Source: Candidatus Latescibacterota bacterium | GTDB lineage: Bacteria; Latescibacterota; Latescibacteria; Latescibacterales; Latescibacteraceae | NCBI GenBank assembly: GCA_016927495.1 | Contig: JAFGMP010000268.1 | Span: forward strand, 1-34,689 | Length of the DNA stretch: 34,689 bases | Direction of reading: 5' to 3' | In this document: positions 17,077-25,687 of the stretch, in pieces | Layout: the number at the start of each line of letters is the position of its first letter | Position numbering within the stretch: position 1 is the stretch's first letter | The notes under the pieces: model-generated | Seen by the model: the letters and a program-made list of their open reading frames with translations, nothing else | Database searches by the model: none | Told to the model about the DNA's origin: nothing | Program-made: the position numbers and the translations under genes

Positions 17077-20000
17077 TCATTTCTTATGAACAAGCATTCC
17101 ATCAGTATCATTTTGCATAATGCTCTGTAAATACGCATCCATCGCCATAGCTGCCCGTCTACCCTGAGCAATAGCCCTGACAACGAGCGAAGCGCCGAGT
17201 ACACTGTCACCCGCAGCAAAAACACCCTCTGCGGATGTTTTCAACCCTGAGTCGACTTTCAGATTGCCTTTATCGTCAGTGGCGAGATTCAGTTCGTTAA
17301 CAAGCGGCCCGTGTTCGACATGCAGGAATCCTGCTGCAAGCAGCACAAGGTCTGTTTTGATCTCGAATTCCGAACCCGAAACTTCCTGTGGTATCATTTT
17401 CCCATTGTCACGGTTCCAGTCGACTTTAATCAACCGGGTTGATGTTACTTTTCCGTCCGTTCCGCCGAACTCCAAAGATTTTACAGCCCAGATTCGTTCG
17501 CACCCCTCTTCCTGGGATGAGGATGTCCGCATGATGACCGGCCAGAACGGCCATGGATTATCGATAGTGCGTTCTTCCGAGGGTTTGGGAAGAATTTCGA
17601 TCTGGTAAATGGAGTTGGCTCCCTGACGTCTGCTGGTACCCACACAGTCGGAACCGGTGTCGCCGCCGCCGATAACCAATACGTCCTTGCCCTGAGCCGA
17701 AACCTTCTGGTGGCTGTCGATTGTGTTACCTGCGTTTTCTTTGTTTTGCTGCGTCAGGAAATCCATTGCGAAATGGATACCGCTCAGATTTCGTCCGGGT
17801 ATACTCAGATCACGTGGCGTCCGTGCACCCGCCGCGATTAAAATGGCATCGAATGTCCTGAGGAGGTATCCCGCGGATAAATCGACACCGGCATTGACAT
17901 TGACTTCAAATTTAACACCTTCGGCGCTCATCTGGTCGAGACGGCGGTCCAACACATGCTTTTCAAGTTTAAAATCCGGGATACCGTACCGGAGCATGCC
18001 GCCGATACGATCGCTTTTCTCGAACACGGTTACAGTGTGTCCCTTACGGGCAAGTTGTTGCGCTGCTGTAAGACCTGCGGGTCCAGAACCGATTACAGCG
18101 ACCTTTTTACCCGTCCGTATGAGAGGAATTTTCGGTATGATCCAGCCGTTTTCCCAGCCTCGTTCGACAATTTGAAGCTCGATATGCCGTATCGATACCG
18201 CGGGCATATTGATCGACAGAGTGCAGGCCGCTTCGCATAAAGCAGGACAGACACGCCCCGTAATTTCCGGGAAATTGTTGCAAAGGTGAAGGATTTCGAG
18301 GGCATTTCGCCATGATCCGCCTGTTACCATCAAATTAAAATCGGGAATCCTGTTATTCACCGGACACCCGAAGCTGTGACAGTAGGGAATACCGCAGTCA
18401 CGGCACCGTGAGGCCTGAGTTTCGACCTCGGGAACTGACAGCAGTTCTTCAACTTCCCTGTAATCACGGATACGTTCCTCAACCGGCCGTTTCGGAGAAT
18501 CCTGCCTCTTGTGCTCCATGTAACTCGGTAAAAATACTTCTTCTGTCGCCGACAGACTTTCATTATCGGTATCCTCGGCATTCTGAATTCTTTCCAGTGA
18601 TAACCGGTAATCGATGGGCATTACTTTAGCAAAGAGAGGTAACGATAATTCCCAGTTATCGAGAACTTTTTTTGCGCGTAGACTGTGTGTAGCCGAATAG
18701 TATTTTTCTATGAGGTTTTTCAGTACTATCTCATCCTCAACCGATTCGACACTTTCAATATCCACCATATCAAGATTGCAGCGTGTGTCGAACATCTCCG
18801 ATTGATTATAAATATAGGCAATACCGCCGCTCATACCTGCGGCAAAATTGTTACCGGTTTCACCGAGTACGATTACGATGCCTCCGGTCATATACTCGCA
18901 GCCGTGATCACCGATGCCCTCCACAACTGCAACCGCTCCGCTGTTCCTGACTGCAAATCGCTCGCCCGCTGTCCCGTAGATGAACACCTCGCCTTTTGTA
19001 GCGCCATATAATACCGTATTACCTGCTATGACGTTTTCCCATGGATTGAATGTTGAACTTCTTGGAGGAACTACAATGATTCTGCCTCCTGACAAACCTT
19101 TTCCGAGGTAATCGTTCGTATTGCCCTCGAGGCGCAAAGTAATTCCCGGCGCAAGAAATGCTCCGAAACTCTGCCCGGCAGTGCCTTTCAGGTTGATGGA
19201 AATAGTGTCGTCCGAGAGCCCCTTTGCACCGTATCTCTTAATAATTTCGGAACTTAACTGCGCTCCGGTTGTACGGTGTATATTTCTGATGGCCAATGAT
19301 ATCATCACGTTTTTCTTGTCGGTAAGCGCCGGTTGAGCGGCATTTAGAATTTCCGCATCAAGTGGGGATATATCGACGCCAACCGGATTTTTATTGCTGT
19401 TATACAGGCCTTTTTTATCGACCTTACTGTCTCTTTGCAGGATCGGACTGAGGTCGAGTTTTTGGGCTTTGAAGTGATGTATATCCGGAGTTGTATCAAT
19501 ATATTCCGAATGCCCGATCATGTCATCGAGAGTTTTAAATCCTAATTGTGCCATATGTTCGCGAAGATCTTGTGCGAGAAATCTCATCATATTCTCGATG
19601 TATTCGGGTTTACCGGCGAAATGCGTCCGAAGTTTGGGGTCTTGAGTCGCTATTCCCATGGAGCAGGCATTCAGGTGGCATTTGCGAAGCAGAACACATC
19701 CCAGCGCAACAAGAGATAAAGTGCCGAACCCGAATTCGTCCGCTCCTAATAATGCTGCAATTGCAAGGTCACGTCCCGTTCTGAGTTGTCCGTCAACATG
19801 GATACGGACATTTTTACGCAGGTTATTCATTACCAGAGTCTGCTGGGTTTCGGCAAGACCCAGTTCCCAGGGCAACCCTGCATGTTTGATCGATGTCAGT
19901 GGGGAAGCTCCGGTACCGCCGTCACAGCCTGAAACCACGATAATGTCTGCTTTTGCTTTCACTACTCCGGCGGCCACCGTGCCCACACCGGCTTCGGATA

Positions 20001-23000
20001 CCAGTTTAACCGACACCCGTGCCTGAGGATTCACCGTTTTCAGGTCGTAAATCAACTGGGCAATATCCTCGATGGAGTAAATATCATGATGGGGCGGAGG
20101 TGAAATAAGAGTTACACCCGGAGTTGAATGACGAATTTCCGCGATTTCCTTGCTTACTTTATGGCCGGGAAGCTGTCCGCCCTCGCCGGGTTTCGCTCCC
20201 TGAGCGATTTTAATCTGGAGTTCTTTTGCATTTACCAGATAGTCGATCGTGACACCAAATCTTCCCGAAGCAACCTGTTTTATTGCCGATGATTTACTGT
20301 CGCCATTCTCAAGAGGTTTGTAGCGGTTTGGAGATTCTCCGCCTTCGCCCGAATTGCTCCGCGCCCCCAACCTGTTCATAGCAATTGCGATTGTCTCGTG
20401 AGTTTCTTTACTGATCGAACCCATCGACATCGCCGAGGATACGAAACGTTTCACTATACAATCGACCGGTTCTACTTCATCGACCGGTATCGGATTTCCC
20501 TTTTTAAACCTGAAAAGACTACGAAGTGTTACACGTTCATGTGACTGATTGTTGATGATACCGGTATATTTTTTAAATAAATTATAGTCGTTTACTTTTA
20601 CAGCCTGTTGAAAAGCGGTAATAGCTTCCGGTGACAGCAGATGTTTTTCACCGTCAACCCGTGACTGGTAGGCGCTTCCCGGATCGAGCAGAGTGTCGGT
20701 GGTGATTTCGCTATCGAATGCATTTTTATGTCTTGTAATCGTTTCACGAGCGATTTCATCGAGGTCAATGCCGCCGATTCTTGATATTGTACCGCAGAAG
20801 TAGGTGTTTACGAGTTCCCTGCCAAGACCGAGAGCTTCGAAGATTTGTGCCCCAAAATAGCTTCTGATGGTCGAGATACCGATTCTGCTCATGGTTTTCA
20901 TTAGGCCTTTTTTAATAGCCGTAATGTATGCATCCACTGCAACCTCAGTGTTTGTCGGTTTTTCGTACATACCTTCTTCGGTCAGTTGCCGTATTGTTGA
21001 AAACGCCACATACGGGCAGATCAAACTGGCGCCATAACCGATGAGAAGCGCGAAATGCATTACTTCACGCGCCTCTCCTGTTTCGAGGATTATAGAAACC
21101 GCGGAACGTTTTCCCTTACGGATTAAATAATGATGAAGACCCGAAGCCGCAAGCAACACGGGAATGGGCGCGTGGTTTTCATCCATTTGTATGTCGGTCA
21201 GGATCAGAAATGAAGCACCGTTATCAATATGTTTTTCAGCCAGTTCGAAACATGTATCGAGAGCTTTTCGGAGATCATCACCGTTGCCTTTTGAAGGGAA
21301 AAGGATATCGATTTCACCAATCGAAATATCCGGATGTTTGACCGATCGGAGACGTTTCATATCCTCCGGTGTCAAAATGGGGTGATGAATTTTTAACTGT
21401 CGGCAGTGTTCGGGCGTTTCATCGAGAAGATTCTGCTCTTTACCGGAAAACCGCATTAGTGACATCACAAGCTCTTCACGCAGGGGATCGATCGGTGGAT
21501 TGGTTACCTGGGCAAAATGCTGCTTAAAATATGAGAACAGAAGCTGAGGCCGGTTTGAAAGTACGGCAAGCGAAGTATCATCACCCATCGAACCGACCGG
21601 TTCCTGCCCGTGGGTTCCCATCGGTGTGAGAATCATTTTCAGCTCTTCTTCGGTATAACCGAAAGCAATCTGTTTCTGTCTGAGACGGGACGGATTTTCC
21701 GGCGGTATTTCCGTCGAAATGGAAAGTCCCTTCAGTTCGATACGATTGTTTTTGACCCAGTGACGATATGGTTTTTGCCTGCATATTTTCGCCTTGATAA
21801 CATTATCCGGTATTATTCTGTTGTATTCGAGATCGAGCAGAAACATTTTACCCGGTTGCAGACGCCCGTGCGACCTGATTTGATCATTCGGGAATTCAAG
21901 TACACCGGCTTCCGACGCCAGCACTATGGTACCGGTTTTGGTAATCGTATATCTGGCGGGTCGCAGGCCGTTTCGGTCCAGGGTGCCGCCGATATAGCGG
22001 CCATCGGTGAAAACCATTGCCGCCGGACCATCCCACGGTTCCATGAATGCTGCGTGATACTCATAAAATGCGCGCTTGTCCTCACCCATCAGGTACTTGG
22101 AACCCCATGCTTCCGGAATCATCATCATGACAGCATGCGGTAAAGACCGTCCCGCCATCACCAGCAGTTCGAGTACATTGTCAAAGGAAGCTGAATCGCT
22201 GCCTCCGGGCATAATAACCGGTTTGATTTTTTCGATATCGGCCCCGAATAAATCGGACGCCAGATCGGCTTCACGTGACAGCATATGGTTTTTATTGCCG
22301 CTGAGGGTGTTGATTTCGCCGTTATGGGCAAGCATCCGAAACGGCTGGGCAAGCTTCCATGACGGGAATGTATTGGTGCTGTAACGCTGATGTATAATCG
22401 AAAAAGCGCTTATATACTCTTTGTCTTGTATATCAGGATAAAAATTTGGGAGATCGATACCGTTCATGAAACCTTTGTAATTGATGATGCGGCTTGACAG
22501 GCTGACAATGTACAAATGTTTGAACTGTTCTTTTTGCCGTATTAATTCATTTTCCACCCTGCGTCTGATGACATAGAGCTTTCTTTCGAATTGGTCACGG
22601 CCAACCGAAGCTCTCGAAATAAATACCTGACAGATACCCGGTTGGGAAGACTGTGCGATCGCTCCGATTTTATGGGAATTTACCGGAACATCCCTCCATC
22701 CCAAAACCTCACATTTTTCATCCTCGACGATTTTTTCTATCGCCGCTTTACACAAATCAGCTTCACTTTTATCTTTTGAAAGGAATATATTTCCTGTACC
22801 GTAATCACCCTTGTCAGGCAGCTTCATTCCGGTTTCCATGCACCTTTTTCTTAAAAATAAATCCGGAATCTCTGTCAGAAGGCCGGCGCCGTCTCCTGTT
22901 GTTTGATCGCTGCTGACCGCCCCACGGTGTTCGAGATTCACGAGTATCCGTATCGAGTCTTCGATTATGGAATGAACCTGCCTTCCGTCGATTCGTGCAA

Positions 23001-23082
23001 CAAACCCTACTCCGCAGCTGTCGTGTTCATATGAAGGATCATATAGGTTCTTATATGGCTTTATAATATTTTTTATATTCAA
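17077..23082 (-). CDS. gltBD: Glutamate synthase, GltB and GltD fused in one chain
   Basis: A 2001-residue fusion of the large (about 1500) and small (about 480) subunits. It transfers the glutamine amide to 2-oxoglutarate using NAD(P)H. Cys23 (HDSCGVGF) is the class II amidotransferase nucleophile after propeptide removal. The central and FMN domains run to about 1220 with the 3Fe-4S cysteines C1129, C1135 and C1140. The GXGXG beta-helix domain is at about 1250-1470. The GltD part from about 1505 has C1560, C1563, C1568, C1573 and C1612, C1616, C1620 for 4Fe-4S clusters, FAD loop VIGSGPAG (1663-1670), NAD(P) loop VIGGGDTG (1803-1810) and VFAAGD (1954-1959). The start is a TTG; AAAGGA lies ten bases upstream and later ATGs would lose Cys23. 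Bacterial subunits are usually separate; the fused form recalls eukaryotic NADH-GOGAT. Confidence 0.95.
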   Translation of the reverse strand: MNIKNIIKPYKNLYDPSYEHDSCGVGFVARIDGRQVHSIIEDSIRILVNLEHRGAVSSDQTTGDGAGLLTEIPDLFLRKRCMETGMKLPDKGDYGTGNIFLSKDKSEADLCKAAIEKIVEDEKCEVLGWRDVPVNSHKIGAIAQSSQPGICQVFISRASVGRDQFERKLYVIRRRVENELIRQKEQFKHLYIVSLSSRIINYKGFMNGIDLPNFYPDIQDKEYISAFSIIHQRYSTNTFPSWKLAQPFRMLAHNGEINTLSGNKNHMLSREADLASDLFGADIEKIKPVIMPGGSDSASFDNVLELLVMAGRSLPHAVMMMIPEAWGSKYLMGEDKRAFYEYHAAFMEPWDGPAAMVFTDGRYIGGTLDRNGLRPARYTITKTGTIVLASEAGVLEFPNDQIRSHGRLQPGKMFLLDLEYNRIIPDNVIKAKICRQKPYRHWVKNNRIELKGLSISTEIPPENPSRLRQKQIAFGYTEEELKMILTPMGTHGQEPVGSMGDDTSLAVLSNRPQLLFSYFKQHFAQVTNPPIDPLREELVMSLMRFSGKEQNLLDETPEHCRQLKIHHPILTPEDMKRLRSVKHPDISIGEIDILFPSKGNGDDLRKALDTCFELAEKHIDNGASFLILTDIQMDENHAPIPVLLAASGLHHYLIRKGKRSAVSIILETGEAREVMHFALLIGYGASLICPYVAFSTIRQLTEEGMYEKPTNTEVAVDAYITAIKKGLMKTMSRIGISTIRSYFGAQIFEALGLGRELVNTYFCGTISRIGGIDLDEIARETITRHKNAFDSEITTDTLLDPGSAYQSRVDGEKHLLSPEAITAFQQAVKVNDYNLFKKYTGIINNQSHERVTLRSLFRFKKGNPIPVDEVEPVDCIVKRFVSSAMSMGSISKETHETIAIAMNRLGARSNSGEGGESPNRYKPLENGDSKSSAIKQVASGRFGVTIDYLVNAKELQIKIAQGAKPGEGGQLPGHKVSKEIAEIRHSTPGVTLISPPPHHDIYSIEDIAQLIYDLKTVNPQARVSVKLVSEAGVGTVAAGVVKAKADIIVVSGCDGGTGASPLTSIKHAGLPWELGLAETQQTLVMNNLRKNVRIHVDGQLRTGRDLAIAALLGADEFGFGTLSLVALGCVLLRKCHLNACSMGIATQDPKLRTHFAGKPEYIENMMRFLAQDLREHMAQLGFKTLDDMIGHSEYIDTTPDIHHFKAQKLDLSPILQRDSKVDKKGLYNSNKNPVGVDISPLDAEILNAAQPALTDKKNVMISLAIRNIHRTTGAQLSSEIIKRYGAKGLSDDTISINLKGTAGQSFGAFLAPGITLRLEGNTNDYLGKGLSGGRIIVVPPRSSTFNPWENVIAGNTVLYGATKGEVFIYGTAGERFAVRNSGAVAVVEGIGDHGCEYMTGGIVIVLGETGNNFAAGMSGGIAYIYNQSEMFDTRCNLDMVDIESVESVEDEIVLKNLIEKYYSATHSLRAKKVLDNWELSLPLFAKVMPIDYRLSLERIQNAEDTDNESLSATEEVFLPSYMEHKRQDSPKRPVEERIRDYREVEELLSVPEVETQASRCRDCGIPYCHSFGCPVNNRIPDFNLMVTGGSWRNALEILHLCNNFPEITGRVCPALCEAACTLSINMPAVSIRHIELQIVERGWENGWIIPKIPLIRTGKKVAVIGSGPAGLTAAQQLARKGHTVTVFEKSDRIGGMLRYGIPDFKLEKHVLDRRLDQMSAEGVKFEVNVNAGVDLSAGYLLRTFDAILIAAGARTPRDLSIPGRNLSGIHFAMDFLTQQNKENAGNTIDSHQKVSAQGKDVLVIGGGDTGSDCVGTSRRQGANSIYQIEILPKPSEERTIDNPWPFWPVIMRTSSSQEEGCERIWAVKSLEFGGTDGKVTSTRLIKVDWNRDNGKMIPQEVSGSEFEIKTDLVLLAAGFLHVEHGPLVNELNLATDDKGNLKVDSGLKTSAEGVFAAGDSVLGASLVVRAIAQGRRAAMAMDAYLQSIMQNDTDGMLVHKK

Positions 23083-23466
23083 CTGCTTAAATTCCTTTCA
23101 GGTCTCGGATGTGTGAAGTTTCATATAAAGGTAAATTGAAAGCCATTGTTCCACTTTATCTGATCAATACTTTTTTTGCTGAATAATTGGTACAAAAGGT
23201 GTGTTTAACTTACGATTGAAAATCCCGGAAGTTTAACTGAAGATATCATGGAAGTTCAAATTTATTTTTGGCATGATATACCTATTATAAATATACATTA
23301 ATTTTGTGTATATGATTTTCTTGACAGTTTATATAATAATTGTTAGCTTCCATATGAGTTTTTCAATTTTTAAATAATTCCGACATTGGAAAAATATAGT
23401 TAATTATGGAATTAACATCAAGTATTTCTGCTTTTATGTGATTTAAGAATATGCATGGGGGTGTAC
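23083..23466. other. Divergent intergenic region, 384 bases
   Basis: AT-rich spacer between gltBD (minus) and the mutarotase gene (plus). It contains the TTGACA element at 23321 and an interrupted inverted repeat, ATATCATG at 23243-23250 and CATGATAT at 23272-23279, separated by 21 bases, which could be an operator. No riboswitch or small RNA pattern was recognised and no gene is convincing. Confidence 0.5.
23321..23349 (+). promoter_or_regulatory. Possible promoter for the mutarotase gene
   Basis: TTGACA at 23321-23326, a 17-base spacer and TTAGCT at 23344-23349. The -35 is perfect, the -10 poor. A better-looking TATAAT at 23332-23337 lies too close to this -35 to be its partner. The leader would be about 110 bases. 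Confidence 0.35.
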
Positions 23467-23823
23467 ATGGTTAATGATATTGCAAACCGCAAAGCTCGTC
23501 GTTATGGTATGGTTATTGGCGTTAAACCTGATAAAATAGAAGAATATAAGCGACTTCATGATTCAACATGGCCTGGCGTCCTGAAAAAAATAACAGAATG
23601 CAACATTATAAATTATTCAATCTACCTTAAAGAACTGGAACCGGGTAAGTTCTATCTTTTTTCATACTTCGAATATACCGGTACTGATTTCGAAGCTGAT
23701 ATGGAAAAAATGGCAGCCGACACCACTACGCAGGAATGGTGGAGCGTCACCAAACCATGTCAGATTCCGCTTTGCGGAGAAGATTCCTGGGCTATGATGG
23801 AAGAAGTATTTCATACGGATTAA
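23467..23823 (+). CDS. rhaM: L-rhamnose mutarotase family protein
   Basis: A 118-residue protein of the RhaM/YiiL (DUF718) family, which interconverts alpha and beta anomers of L-rhamnose or a related 6-deoxy sugar. Family residues are seen as HDSTWPGV (His31, Trp35), NYSIYLKE (Tyr50, Tyr53) and EWWSVTKPCQIPL (Trp91, Trp92). I chose the ATG at 23467 because GGGGGTG sits five bases before it, matching the G-run sites of neighbouring genes. An in-frame ATG four codons earlier has no such site. No rhamnose isomerase, kinase or aldolase is in the window, so the gene is an orphan here. The sugar could be fucose-like rather than rhamnose. Confidence 0.88.
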   Translation: MVNDIANRKARRYGMVIGVKPDKIEEYKRLHDSTWPGVLKKITECNIINYSIYLKELEPGKFYLFSYFEYTGTDFEADMEKMAADTTTQEWWSVTKPCQIPLCGEDSWAMMEEVFHTD

Positions 23824-23951
23824 AACCGGAATCTCATTCACATTACCTGTTTGTACATGATGGTATCCCGGTCAGCAGGGTAGATTTATTTCAAAAAATC
23901 ATTGCCCTTGTTGGCTTTCCTGAGTAAAATTCGTGAAGTATCGGAATCATG

Positions 23952-23987
23952 AAAAATATGGAGGGATTTTTTATTTCCCTCCATATT
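23952..23987 (-). terminator. Rho-independent terminator of the V4R operon
   Basis: A perfect 12-bp stem (23955-23966 with 23976-23987, arms containing TATGGAGGGA) closes a nine-base loop. Read on the minus strand it runs directly into TTTTT, 25 bases past the stop of the last V4R-like gene. In the plus direction the following T run is poor, so it mainly ends the minus-strand operon. Confidence 0.85.
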
Positions 23988-24011
23988 CTTGTAATGTATT
24001 TAATGGGTCAA

Positions 24012-24617
24012 TTATGCTTTTGTTACGACAAATTCGCCATAGGGATCACCACATTCAATTCCCTTTACCTGCTCGCATTTAAATGTATGAAGCCCGGTTT
24101 TACCCGTGGAATCATATTGGCCGCCATAAGCAAGGTCCATGAACGCAGCACATACGCCTCTCAACATATAAGCGCTTTTTTTGCCACTTTTGCCATATTT
24201 GACAACATCCGATTCATAGTAATCGTATGCCCTGACAACTTTCTTTTTACCGGGAATGAGTTCTACGATTTCCGCCTTTCCCCATCCCCATGCCGTCAGA
24301 ATTGCGTATGCGCCGTAGAGTATATCCTCCGGGACTTTCTCGACCATTGGTTGAACGACCGCATTCCATTCTTCTGATGTAATAATTCCATAACCGGTAT
24401 GGTAACCACACTCATGCGCCGCATTAACCAGAAGGTATTCGGCCGGTTCAAGCAATTCAGGTTGAACCATATTTGTCAGACGGTCGGCGAATGAATTCCA
24501 GAATGCTGCCGGTAATTGGGTTATGAATACGTTGAAAGCAGGAACAAGACCTTCATCATTTCCAATTATTTTAATTTTTGACATATCATCAATGATTTTT
24601 GAACGATTTATAGCCAT
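24012..24617 (-). CDS. V4R-like domain protein, cysteine-rich
   Basis: A 201-residue protein. The start at 24617 is fixed by GGAGGAG six bases upstream; a longer frame reading back into the previous gene is not needed. The C-terminal two thirds fit the V4R (4-vinyl reductase) fold: HECGYHTGYG (68-77), LYGAYAILTAWGWGKAEIVEL (100-120), YMLRGVCAAFMDLAYGG (150-166) and the closing FKCEQVKGIECGDPYGEFVV (179-198), close to the family's ending in which a Cys precedes a GDPYCEF-type element. Cys70, Cys156, Cys181 and Cys189 are candidate metal or redox ligands. V4R domains bind small molecules or sense redox, as in MsvR of methanogens. It is the last gene of a five-gene operon, with a terminator 25 bases after the stop. 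No DNA-binding domain is seen, so the role is unknown. Confidence 0.7.
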   Translation of the reverse strand: MAINRSKIIDDMSKIKIIGNDEGLVPAFNVFITQLPAAFWNSFADRLTNMVQPELLEPAEYLLVNAAHECGYHTGYGIITSEEWNAVVQPMVEKVPEDILYGAYAILTAWGWGKAEIVELIPGKKKVVRAYDYYESDVVKYGKSGKKSAYMLRGVCAAFMDLAYGGQYDSTGKTGLHTFKCEQVKGIECGDPYGEFVVTKA

Positions 24618-24630
24618 GGTGGTCTCCTCC

Positions 24631-25167
24631 TTATTGTAAAACGGCCTTAAAAAGTGAACGTTTGGCCCCTGAAACGATACTTTCTTCTTCAATGACCTGG
24701 TAGTTTTTTGTAGATTTATTGTTAACCAGACTTACGAGAGCCGCTATATATCCCTGAGTGATGAAATTAACGGGGGCCTGACGTTTGCCCCATTTTTTTA
24801 TCCAACCCTCGTCAACATGTGAGTGAACGAGTTCAACCTCTGCCGATTCATGACCGAGATATACAACATTCATTTGTCCCAGACCGGTAGCGGCAAAATA
24901 CTGTTCGGCTATACTGATTTTATCATTTACTGTAACGATGGAGTTGGCGTCAAAGTACTCCTGAAGAACCGAATAAAATGTATCTTCAGCTACATCGGCC
25001 AGGAGTTTTTTGCCGTCCACGAATTCAACATCATCAGCTAACTGAGAGTAAAGAGTCGCATAATGATGACAATGTAAAACACTTAATTGATTGTTTAAAT
25101 AATGTCTGGATGTTTTAGGATCATATTGATGATCCAGTGTCAATTCTGTTTCAATAAAACGTGCCAT
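24631..25167 (-). CDS. V4R-like domain protein lacking the conserved C-terminal cysteine
   Basis: A 178-residue protein starting at 25167 after a clear GGAGG. It resembles the same fold as its downstream neighbour: an N-terminal helix with HCHHYATLYSQLADD (32-46), LLADVAEDTFYSVLQEYF (55-72), a strand pair ending GESAEVELVHSHVDEGW (His116, His118) and a C-terminal helix and strand (NFITQGYIAALVSLVNN, then YQVIEEESIVSGAKRSLFKAV). Where V4R domains carry a conserved Cys, here there is Ser163. Its single cysteine, Cys33, lies in the histidine cluster, which could hold a metal or heme. It is 13 bases from the next gene and 17 from the previous one. I infer a partner or sensor for the other V4R-like protein; the assignment is from pattern only. 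Confidence 0.65.
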   Translation of the reverse strand: MARFIETELTLDHQYDPKTSRHYLNNQLSVLHCHHYATLYSQLADDVEFVDGKKLLADVAEDTFYSVLQEYFDANSIVTVNDKISIAEQYFAATGLGQMNVVYLGHESAEVELVHSHVDEGWIKKWGKRQAPVNFITQGYIAALVSLVNNKSTKNYQVIEEESIVSGAKRSLFKAVLQ

Positions 25168-25184
25168 ATTTACCTCCGTTTGTA

Positions 25185-25376
25185 TTAGAATTTAGGTGGT
25201 TCCTGTCCACTTACCTCTTTAGCTGCATTGTGCATTTTGGTTACTGCATCCGGTGTATCTGGTATTGTGCCTGCTTTTGCAGAGGGAATACCCGATTTCA
25301 TGGCAAGTCTCATTTGAGCGGTCATGCCACCGAATTGTTTAATCCAATCGTAATACTTCAACAAACTGGCACCCAT
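25185..25376 (-). CDS. Small hypothetical protein, 63 residues
   Basis: Not recognised. The ATG at 25376 follows AAAGGAG at proper spacing, and the gene sits between two operon members with gaps of 17 and 26 bases, which makes it credible. The protein is helical and basic at first (LLKYYDWIKQFGGMTAQMRLAMKSGIPS), then Pro- and Thr-containing (AGTIPDTPDAVTKMHNAAKEVSGQEPPKF). It has no cysteine, signal or membrane segment. It could be an adaptor or small subunit for the V4R-like proteins or the PLP enzyme. Confidence 0.6.
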   Translation of the reverse strand: MGASLLKYYDWIKQFGGMTAQMRLAMKSGIPSAKAGTIPDTPDAVTKMHNAAKEVSGQEPPKF

Positions 25377-25402
25377 ATGTTTCTCCTTTCATTGGATGTT
25401 TT

Positions 25403-25687
25403 TTAGATATTACTGAAGGTATTTTCAAGTAATATTTCAGTTTTTTCTCTGTTTTTTTTGGGCAATATTACACGGCATTTTGTGTCACCTTCCACTCCTT
25501 TGATCTGCAGTCCCCCTTTCTGAATCACTCTGAAGAACGGTCTGGGGAATTCAGGAAAATACTCGAGATGTCCCATGCACTCCAGGCTATATATTTCATT
25601 TTTACTCCAGGCGGAATTGAAGAAATATTCAAATACGCTGCTTCCGTCAAAGCAATCTTCGACTTTGATTTTATTACATATTTTCAT
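25403..25687 (-). CDS. Hypothetical protein, 94 residues, coupled to the PLP enzyme
   Basis: Not recognised. I place the start at the ATG at 25687, which overlaps the stop of the upstream PLP-enzyme gene as ATGA, a classic translational coupling arrangement. The protein begins MKICNKIKVEDCFDG, continues with SLECMGHLEYFPEFPRPFFRVIQKGGLQIKGVEG and ends KCRVILPKKNREKTEILLENTFSNI. Four cysteines (4, 12, 37, 71) are spread along it without a CxxC. A small compact alpha/beta fold is plausible. Tight coupling to a desulfurase-like enzyme suggests it accepts, relays or modulates the product, perhaps a persulfide; that is inference. Confidence 0.65.
   Translation of the reverse strand: MKICNKIKVEDCFDGSSVFEYFFNSAWSKNEIYSLECMGHLEYFPEFPRPFFRVIQKGGLQIKGVEGDTKCRVILPKKNREKTEILLENTFSNI

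Noticed and set aside
21610..22143. 177-codon plus-strand frame inside gltBD
   Set aside because: It lies wholly opposite conserved GltB coding sequence and reads as an antisense shadow with no domain.
23949..24377. 142-codon plus-strand frame
   Set aside because: It is antisense to the V4R-like gene and covers its terminator. The minus-strand protein has family features and a GGAGGAG site.
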